Assembly: GCA_964549785.1 (NCBI GenBank)
Contig: CAZJXA010000057.1
Coordinates: 1-17,317 of the forward strand
DNA length: 17,317 nucleotides
Origin: JBEIUO01 sp964549785
GTDB taxonomy: Bacteria; Planctomycetota; Phycisphaerae; Phycisphaerales; UBA1924
Direction of reading: 5' to 3'
The translations under genes were made by a program, and so were the position numbers. The number at the start of each line of letters is the position of its first letter. Within the stretch, counting starts at the first letter, position 1. This document shows positions 13,018-17,317 of the stretch, piece after piece. The notes under the pieces were generated by a model. It saw only the letters and a list, made by a program, of their open reading frames with translations. It was not told where the DNA came from and ran no database searches.

Positions 13018-13404
13018 ATGCTTCAACAAGAAACACGCTGTGAAGTCGCGGATAACTCGGGCGCGAAGATCGCCTACGTCATCCGCGTCTATGGCGGCAC
13101 AACCGGTTCAGGTAAGTTCACTCGCCGCACGGCCGACGTGGGCGACCGCGTCTTTGTGTCCATCAAGCGCGCGATGCCGGGCTCTGACGTCAAGCAGGGT
13201 GACAAGAGCAAGGCCGTGGTCGTCCGGACGACCAAGGCCACCCGTCGCAGCGACGGCAGCTACGTCAAATTCGACAGCAACGCGGTGGTGCTTATTCAGG
13301 ACGACGGGAACCCCAAGGGTACCCGAATCTTCGGGCCCGTGGCCCGCGAGTTGCGAGACAAGAACTACATGAAAATCGTTTCGCTGGCCTCGGAAGTGGT
13401 CTGA
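13018..13404 (+). CDS. rplN: Large-subunit ribosomal protein L14
   Basis: The 128-residue L14 binds 23S rRNA near the factor site and forms bridge B8 with 16S rRNA. Signatures: MLQQETRCEVADNSGAKIAY at the start, DVGDRVFVSIKRAMPGSDVK followed by QGDKSKAVVVRT, RRSDGSYVKFDSNAVVLIQD, and GTRIFGPVARELRDKNYMKI followed by VSLASEVV. The ATG at 13018 gives the canonical start (M-h-Q); the frame extends 8 codons upstream to an ATG at 12994 but that would add residues no L14 has. AAGGCAGG lies about 8 bases upstream. The loop TTGSGKFTRRT (28-38) is slightly variable. Confidence 0.97.
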   Translation: MLQQETRCEVADNSGAKIAYVIRVYGGTTGSGKFTRRTADVGDRVFVSIKRAMPGSDVKQGDKSKAVVVRTTKATRRSDGSYVKFDSNAVVLIQDDGNPKGTRIFGPVARELRDKNYMKIVSLASEVV

Positions 13405-13483
13405 AACCGGATCGGGTGTCGGAAGTGAAGTTTTAATGACCAACGCGGGTTTAGGGCTCGGCAGGGACTTTGGGCCGCGATGC

Positions 13484-13490
13484 AGGAAGG
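13484..13490 (+). promoter_or_regulatory. Shine-Dalgarno that fixes the rplX start
   Basis: AGGAAGG lies 9 bases before the ATG at 13500 and downstream of the in-frame TTG at 13470, which argues for the shorter protein. Confidence 0.7.
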
Positions 13491-13499
13491 AAAAGGCAT

Positions 13500-13853
13500 A
13501 TGCCAAGGCACGTTCGCAAAGGTGACACGGTGATGGTGAACAGCGGTGACTTCAAGGGCATGACCGGTGAAGTCATCCGCATTATCACCAAGACCGACCA
13601 AGTTCTGGTGCGGGGCATCAATGTCCACACCCGTCACACCAAGCCCAGCCGCACGAATCCGCAGGGCGGCATCACCACCAAGGAATTGCCCCTGCACATG
13701 AGCAAGGTGAACCCCGTGGTGGATGGCAAGGCTGTCCGAGTGGGCTTCCGGATGGAAAAGAACGGCGACAAGGTGCGCATCGCGCGTCACCAGGGCAAGG
13801 AATTGAAAGTGCTCGGGACGATCCGGGCGGCCTCGGGAACGAAGGCCAAGTAA
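13500..13853 (+). CDS. rplX: Large-subunit ribosomal protein L24
   Basis: The 117-residue L24 is an early 50S assembly protein with a KOW motif, located near the tunnel exit. Signatures: RHVRKGDTVMVNSGDFKGMT followed by GEVIRI (KOW, about 3-28), VLVRGINVHTRHTKPSRTNP followed by QGGITTKELPLHMSKVN, and GFRMEKNGDKVRIARHQGKE. The start at ATG 13500 gives the canonical N-terminus, about 10 residues shorter than the longest frame, which opens with TTG. The C-terminus carries about ten extra residues (GTIRAASGTKAK). Confidence 0.96.
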   Translation: MPRHVRKGDTVMVNSGDFKGMTGEVIRIITKTDQVLVRGINVHTRHTKPSRTNPQGGITTKELPLHMSKVNPVVDGKAVRVGFRMEKNGDKVRIARHQGKELKVLGTIRAASGTKAK

Positions 13854-13937
13854 CGGGCGGTGATGGGCGCATACGGACGTTGTATCGGGGCGGGCGTTAA
13901 TGGCCTTCCCTCAAACTAGGACTGTGAGTCAGCGATC

Positions 13938-14684
13938 ATGGCGAAGGAAGCGGATAAATCGAACTCGGGATCCAATCAAGGTGGCCCTAAGCCAGGTGGC
14001 GGCAAGCCTTCTGGTGGCAAGGACGGCGCTGGCCGCCGGCCCGGTCAGGGTTCCAAGAAGAGCGGCCCGGCCAAGGTGACGGAGGGCGCGGAGGCCGAAG
14101 CGGCATCCGGTCCGAAGGTGCCGCCCCGCCTGCGGGTGATGTTCGATGAGCAGATCCGCGCCAAGGTCGCGGAGAAGTTTGGCGAAACCAATCCGATGGC
14201 CCACCCGCGACTTCAGAAGATCGTGCTGAATGTGAACATGGGACGCCACCTCGAAGGCACCAAGATTCCGCCGCACGTCAAGGCCGCGGTTCTCGATACC
14301 CTGGTCACCGTCACGGGGCAGAAACCCGTGGTCGTGAAGGCCAAGAAGTCGGTCTCCAACTTCAAACTCCGCGAGGGGTTCGAGTCCGCCGCGGTGGTCA
14401 CCATCCGTCGCGAACGCATGTGGCACTTCCTTGATCGCCTGATCAACCTTGCCACCCCGCGAATCAAGGACTTCCGGGGCCTCCCCACCGAGGCCTTCGA
14501 CCGTCAGGGCAACTACGCGATGGGGATCACCGAGCAGGGCGTCTTCCCCGAGATCAACATGGCGGAGGCGCAGTTCACCCACGGAATGAACATCAACTTC
14601 ATTTTCTCCAACAGCAACAAGGAACGCAGCCGCTTCGTCCTGGAGCAATTGGGCATGCCGTTCAAGAAGCCGGAAACCAAGTAA
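13938..14684 (+). CDS. rplE: Ribosomal protein L5 with a low-complexity N-terminal arm
   Basis: L5 binds 5S rRNA in the central protuberance and contacts P-site tRNA and S13. The core (about 61-248) shows HPRLQKIVLNVNMGRHLEGT (88-107), TGQKPVVVKAKKSVSNFKLR followed by EG, RRERMWHFLDRLINLATPRI followed by KDFRGL, GNYAMGITEQGVFPEI and the final EQLGMPFKK. Length is 248 against about 180 for usual L5. Residues 1-60 are extra: Gly/Lys/Ser/Pro-rich (KPGGGKPSGGKDGAGRRPGQ and similar), then acidic and Ala-rich, likely disordered. No start codon with a ribosome site is seen at the core boundary; the ATG at 13938 is the first in the frame here. The core beginning at PPRLRVMFDEQIRAKVAEKF matches the normal L5 N-terminal helix. 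Confidence 0.94.
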   Translation: MAKEADKSNSGSNQGGPKPGGGKPSGGKDGAGRRPGQGSKKSGPAKVTEGAEAEAASGPKVPPRLRVMFDEQIRAKVAEKFGETNPMAHPRLQKIVLNVNMGRHLEGTKIPPHVKAAVLDTLVTVTGQKPVVVKAKKSVSNFKLREGFESAAVVTIRRERMWHFLDRLINLATPRIKDFRGLPTEAFDRQGNYAMGITEQGVFPEINMAEAQFTHGMNINFIFSNSNKERSRFVLEQLGMPFKKPETK

Positions 14685-14805
14685 CCTTTTCGTTGTAATC
14701 CTCTTTGTAGCGAGCCTCTTCGGTCAAGCACCGCGGGAAAATGCAGTCAGACGGGCGTCGCGGGACCGCAAGCCGCACCCCCGTTCAACACGGAGTATCA
14801 GTTCA

Positions 14806-14991
14806 ATGGCGACGAAAGCTCAAGTCGTTCGGTCGAAGCGCAAGCCCAAGTTCAGCAGCCGGATCGTCCGCCGCTGCGAGTTGACCGGCCGCGCCCGCGG
14901 TGTCTACCGCAAGTTCCGAATTTCCCGAATCATGCTCCGGAAGCTCGCCCTCGAGGGCAAGATTCCGGGGATGCGCAAGGCCTCCTGGTAA
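14806..14991 (+). CDS. rpsN: Short-form ribosomal protein S14 lacking the zinc-binding cysteines
   Basis: At 61 residues this is the length of the zinc-type (short) S14, placed in the 30S head with S3 and S10. The match to the short form runs end to end: KRKPKFSSRI, RRCELTGRARGVYRKFRISR, MLRKLALEGKIPGMRKASW. In zinc-type S14 the cysteines lie at 24, 27, 40 and 43. Here only C24 remains; positions 27, 40 and 43 are Thr, Ser and Met. A zinc ribbon therefore cannot form as usual. Loss of cysteines is well known for the long (about 100-residue) S14 form, so a short form without them is less common. The ATG at 14806 has only a weak upstream GGAG. No second S14 gene is in the window. Confidence 0.94.
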   Translation: MATKAQVVRSKRKPKFSSRIVRRCELTGRARGVYRKFRISRIMLRKLALEGKIPGMRKASW

Positions 14992-15106
14992 TCGTCGTCC
15001 GGTCTCGGTTCAGTGTTCGTCTGGTCGGAAGTTAAAGTGGAAACGACCCCGCGTGTCGGCCGGCCAGATTCGGCCGACGGCCCGGCGGGGGGATTGGGGA
15101 TAGAAG

Positions 15107-15505
15107 ATGTCGATCGGTGATCCCATCGCGGACATGCTCACTCGGATCCGCAACGCGGTCCGGAACAAATCGAAGACGGTGAACTGCGCGAACAGCAAAG
15201 TCTGCCGCGGCATCGCGGCGGTCCTCCGCGATGAGGGCTTCATCGATGGGTTCGACCTCGTCGAGGACAGCCGCGCCGGTCTGATCCGCGTCCGGTTGAA
15301 GTATGGCGCTGGCGGCGAGGCGGTGGTCCACAAGTTGCACCGTGACAGCAAGCCCGGTTGCCGGGTCTACAAGGGGGTCGAAGAACTCCCGCGTCCGCTG
15401 CAGGGCTTGGGCATCGCGATCATCTCGACGAGCAAGGGCGTGCTCAGCGATCGCAAGGCCCGGACCGAACGGGTCGGCGGCGAGTTGCTCTGCACGGTCG
15501 AGTAA
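15107..15505 (+). CDS. rpsH: Small-subunit ribosomal protein S8
   Basis: The 132-residue S8 is a 16S central-domain primary binder and, in E. coli, the repressor of the spc operon. Signatures: DPIADMLTRIRNAVRNKSKT (5-24), the RNA-binding core KVCRGIAAVLRDEGFIDGF, VHKLHRDSKPGCRVYKGVEE followed by LPRPLQGLGIAIISTSKGVL, and VGGELLCTVE at the C-terminus. Length is as expected. The ATG at 15107 is the canonical start (M-S-x-x-D-P-I-A-D). In E. coli S8 binds a site near rplE; I could not recognise an equivalent here. Confidence 0.97.
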   Translation: MSIGDPIADMLTRIRNAVRNKSKTVNCANSKVCRGIAAVLRDEGFIDGFDLVEDSRAGLIRVRLKYGAGGEAVVHKLHRDSKPGCRVYKGVEELPRPLQGLGIAIISTSKGVLSDRKARTERVGGELLCTVE

Positions 15506-15564
15506 GAACAGGGAATAGAACGCGGAAGCCGCGGCAGATTCGCCGCGAGAGCCGAACGCTTTAT

Positions 15565-15570
15565 GGAGGT
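15565..15570 (+). promoter_or_regulatory. Shine-Dalgarno that fixes the rplF start
   Basis: GGAGGT, a strong match, lies 8 bases before the ATG at 15579 and overlaps the alternative in-frame TTG at 15570, so the ATG is preferred. Confidence 0.75.
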
Positions 15571-15578
15571 TGGTCCAG

Positions 15579-16133
15579 ATGTCTCGAATCGGTAAAAAAG
15601 TCATCAGCGTCCCCGCCGGCGTCAAGGTCTCGATCAAGGATCGAACCGTGAACGTCGAAGGCCCCAAAGGTAAACTCTCGTTCACGTTCCGCAACGAGGT
15701 GACCGTGGCGTGGGCGGAGTCTGAGAAGAGCATCACCGTGGGCCTGGCCGAAGGCAACAGCCGTGACGACAAGGAAGCGAACGCCTATTGGGGCACCACC
15801 CGTGCCCTCGTCCGCAACATGATCGATGGCGTGTCGAAAGGCTACGAGAAGACCATGGAAGTGGTGGGTGTGGGCTGGGTTCCTACCCTCTCGGGCAAGA
15901 CGCTGAAGTTGGTCGTCGGCTTGGCGAACCCCATCATGATGGAGGTTCCGACCGGGCTCATCGTGACGGTAGAGAAGCAGTTCGTCAAGATCGCCGGTGC
16001 CGACAAGCAGTCGGTCGGTCAGTTCGCGGCGGCGATGCGGCAGAAGCGCAAGCCCGAACCCTACAACGGCAAGGGCATCAAGTACACCACCGAAACCATC
16101 AAGCGCAAGCAGGGCAAGCAGTTCGGCGCCTGA
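15579..16133 (+). CDS. rplF: Large-subunit ribosomal protein L6
   Basis: The 184-residue L6 consists of two similar domains and sits near the factor-binding stalk base beside the sarcin-ricin loop. Signatures: MSRIGKKVISVPAGVKVSIK (1-20), VNVEGPKGKLSF, the domain link ALVRNMIDGVSKGYEKTMEV followed by VGVGW, and the C-terminal DKQSVGQFAAAMRQKRKPEP followed by YNGKGIKYTTE. The family position usually reading VGVGYRA is VGVGWVP here, a mild change. The start at ATG 15579 fits the family (MSRIGK) and has a strong ribosome site. Confidence 0.97.
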   Translation: MSRIGKKVISVPAGVKVSIKDRTVNVEGPKGKLSFTFRNEVTVAWAESEKSITVGLAEGNSRDDKEANAYWGTTRALVRNMIDGVSKGYEKTMEVVGVGWVPTLSGKTLKLVVGLANPIMMEVPTGLIVTVEKQFVKIAGADKQSVGQFAAAMRQKRKPEPYNGKGIKYTTETIKRKQGKQFGA

Positions 16134-16209
16134 TCCGTCCGTCTCCCTCCGAGTCGTTTTACATCCGGAAAGACCCGCGTGGGCGGCGACCTTCCCAAGG
16201 CAGAGAATC

Positions 16210-16572
16210 ATGAACAAGAACGCAGCCAAAGACGTCCGCCGATCCCGCCGCCGTGTCCGCATCCGTCGCGGCATCTCGGGCACGGGCGAGCGTCCGCGCC
16301 TCTCGATCTACAAGTCGCTCAATCACATGTACGCCCAGATCATCAACGATCTCGATGGCCGAACGATCGCTGCCGCATCCACCGCCGACAAGGGGTCGGA
16401 CAAAGCCAAGACCGGCAACGCCGCGGCGGCAGCGGCCGTCGGTGAGCGTCTGGCGAGCAAGGCCAAGGCGGCGGGCGTCACGTCCGTGGTCTTTGATCGC
16501 GGCGGTTTCAAGTTCCACGGCCGGGTCAAGGCATTGGCCGATGCCGCCCGTAAAGCCGGACTTACGTTTTAG
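16210..16572 (+). CDS. rplR: Large-subunit ribosomal protein L18
   Basis: The 120-residue L18 joins L5 in carrying 5S rRNA into the central protuberance. Signatures: the basic N-terminus VRRSRRRVRIRRGISGTGER followed by PRLSIYKSLNHMYAQIIND, TIAAASTADKGSDKAKTGNA, AAAAAVGERLASKAKAAGVT, and VVFDRGGFKFHGRVKALADA followed by ARKAGLTF. The ATG at 16210 gives the family start; the frame is open much further left but that part is the out-of-frame shadow of rplF. Length and core are ordinary. Confidence 0.97.
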   Translation: MNKNAAKDVRRSRRRVRIRRGISGTGERPRLSIYKSLNHMYAQIINDLDGRTIAAASTADKGSDKAKTGNAAAAAAVGERLASKAKAAGVTSVVFDRGGFKFHGRVKALADAARKAGLTF

Positions 16573-16610
16573 GAATAAGTCAGTAGACGTCACCAGCAGT
16601 CAGACTACCG

Positions 16611-16631
16611 AATCACGAGTCACGAATCACG
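16611..16631 (+). repeat. Short heptamer run between rplR and rpsE
   Basis: AATCACG, AGTCACG and AATCACG follow one another at 16611-16631. The heptamer differs in sequence from the AGGCATC array at 9451 but shares the 7-base period. It is short enough that chance is possible. Confidence 0.6.
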
Positions 16632-16664
16632 ACCGCTAGCCCTGCCCGCACCTAGAGATTGAAC

Positions 16665-17317
16665 ATGCGAGAGATCCTCGACGAATCCAGCCAGATCGAA
16701 TCCACCACCGTCGCCGTCGACCGTACCTCGGCCACTGTCAAGGGCGGTCGCCGTTTCAGTTTCGGCGCCCTCGTGATCGTGGGCGACCGGCACGGCAAGG
16801 TCGGCTTCGGCTACGGCAAGAGCAACGAAGTCCCCTCGGCCGTCGAGAAGGCCCAGAAGTACGCCCGCAAAGCCATCACCGGCGTGCCCATGGCGGGCAC
16901 CACGATTCCGCATCAGGTGGAAGGCAAGTTCGCGGCAAGCACGGTCCGTCTCATCCCCGCCGCGCCGGGCACGGGCGTGGTGGCCGGCGGCACCGTCCGC
17001 TCGATCCTCGAGATCGCGGGTGTCACCGATTGTCTCACCAAGTGCTACGGCTCGACCAACAAGCGCAACGTAGTGAAGGCGGTCTTCGACGGCCTCGCGC
17101 AGCTGCGTCAGCCCGAAGCCATCGCCGGCAATCGCGGTCAGGATCTCGGCCAGACGGAGATTCAGGCCAAGATCGAACGCGGTCGGCGCTTCATGCCGTC
17201 CGCGCCCAAGGGTGACAAGAAGAAGGGGCCCGTCAACACGCTGGGCGAAGAAAACCGCAAGGGCGGCCGTGGCGGTCGTGGCGGCAATCGCGGCGGCGGC
17301 GGCGGTGGCGGCCGCGG
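16665..17317 (+). CDS. rpsE: Small-subunit ribosomal protein S5, cut by the window end
   Basis: S5 lies at the mRNA entry and decoding side of the 30S with S3 and S4 and affects accuracy. From ATG 16665, 217 codons are visible and the frame is still open. Signatures: TSATVKGGRRFSFGALVIVG followed by DRHGKVGFGYGKSNEVPSAV (21-60; S5 N-terminal dsRBD-like domain) and the S5 C-domain with PAAPGTGVVAGGTVRSILEI followed by AGV, CYGSTNKRNVVKAVFDGL. Canonical S5 ends near residue 165; here a further 50 or more residues follow, first basic (KIERGRRFMPSAPKGDKKKG), then GGRGGRGGNRGGGGGGG at the right edge. Such Arg-Gly tails are not normal for S5. The 3' end of the gene is outside the window. Confidence 0.95.
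   Translation, partial: MREILDESSQIESTTVAVDRTSATVKGGRRFSFGALVIVGDRHGKVGFGYGKSNEVPSAVEKAQKYARKAITGVPMAGTTIPHQVEGKFAASTVRLIPAAPGTGVVAGGTVRSILEIAGVTDCLTKCYGSTNKRNVVKAVFDGLAQLRQPEAIAGNRGQDLGQTEIQAKIERGRRFMPSAPKGDKKKGPVNTLGEENRKGGRGGRGGNRGGGGGGGR

Overview
The window is a GC-rich bacterial chromosome segment carrying ribosomal-protein and RNA-turnover genes. The gene set, the mixed quality of Shine-Dalgarno sites, the TDAG-type leucine-rich-repeat C-terminus at the left edge and the wide gaps inside the ribosomal operon suggest a planctomycete-type organism, perhaps Phycisphaerae-like. This placement is inferred from general appearance; no marker was compared against a database. One 100-N assembly gap lies at 9472-9571.

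Layout. 1-72 is the tail of a leucine-rich-repeat protein. 394-3236 is rpsO (S15) followed by pnp (PNPase), each ending in or near an intrinsic terminator; pnp has a leader with an inverted repeat that overlaps its ribosome binding site. 3357-5733 is a convergent pair unrelated to translation: a family 2 glycosyltransferase (+) and an unrecognised secreted protein (-). From 5972 to the right edge all genes are on the + strand and form a fused S10 plus spc ribosomal cluster in the classical order: rpsJ, rplC, rplD, rplW, rplB, rpsS, rplV, rpsC, rplP, rpmC, rpsQ, rplN, rplX, rplE, rpsN, rpsH, rplF, rplR, rpsE (cut by the window end).

The genes encode both subunits of the ribosome around the peptidyl-transferase centre (L2, L3, L4), the nascent-chain exit (L22, L23, L24, L29), the central protuberance (L5) and the 30S head and mRNA entry (S3, S5, S10, S14, S19). 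PNPase and S15 link this to RNA decay and 30S assembly.

The order is textbook but several proteins are not. L22 carries about 70 extra N-terminal residues that look like a Cro/C1-type helix-turn-helix. L29 has a 117-residue Lys/Ala tail with a degenerate 8-residue period. L5 has a 60-residue low-complexity N-terminal arm. S5 ends in an RGG-like tail. The near-universal MNPVDHPHGGGEG segment of L2 is largely rewritten. The short S14 keeps only one of four zinc cysteines. The L3 loop that approaches the peptidyl-transferase centre has a Gly-rich insertion. The operon is unusually loose: a 433-bp spacer with a terminator-like hairpin separates rplC from rplD, and several spacers contain degenerate heptamer repeats.
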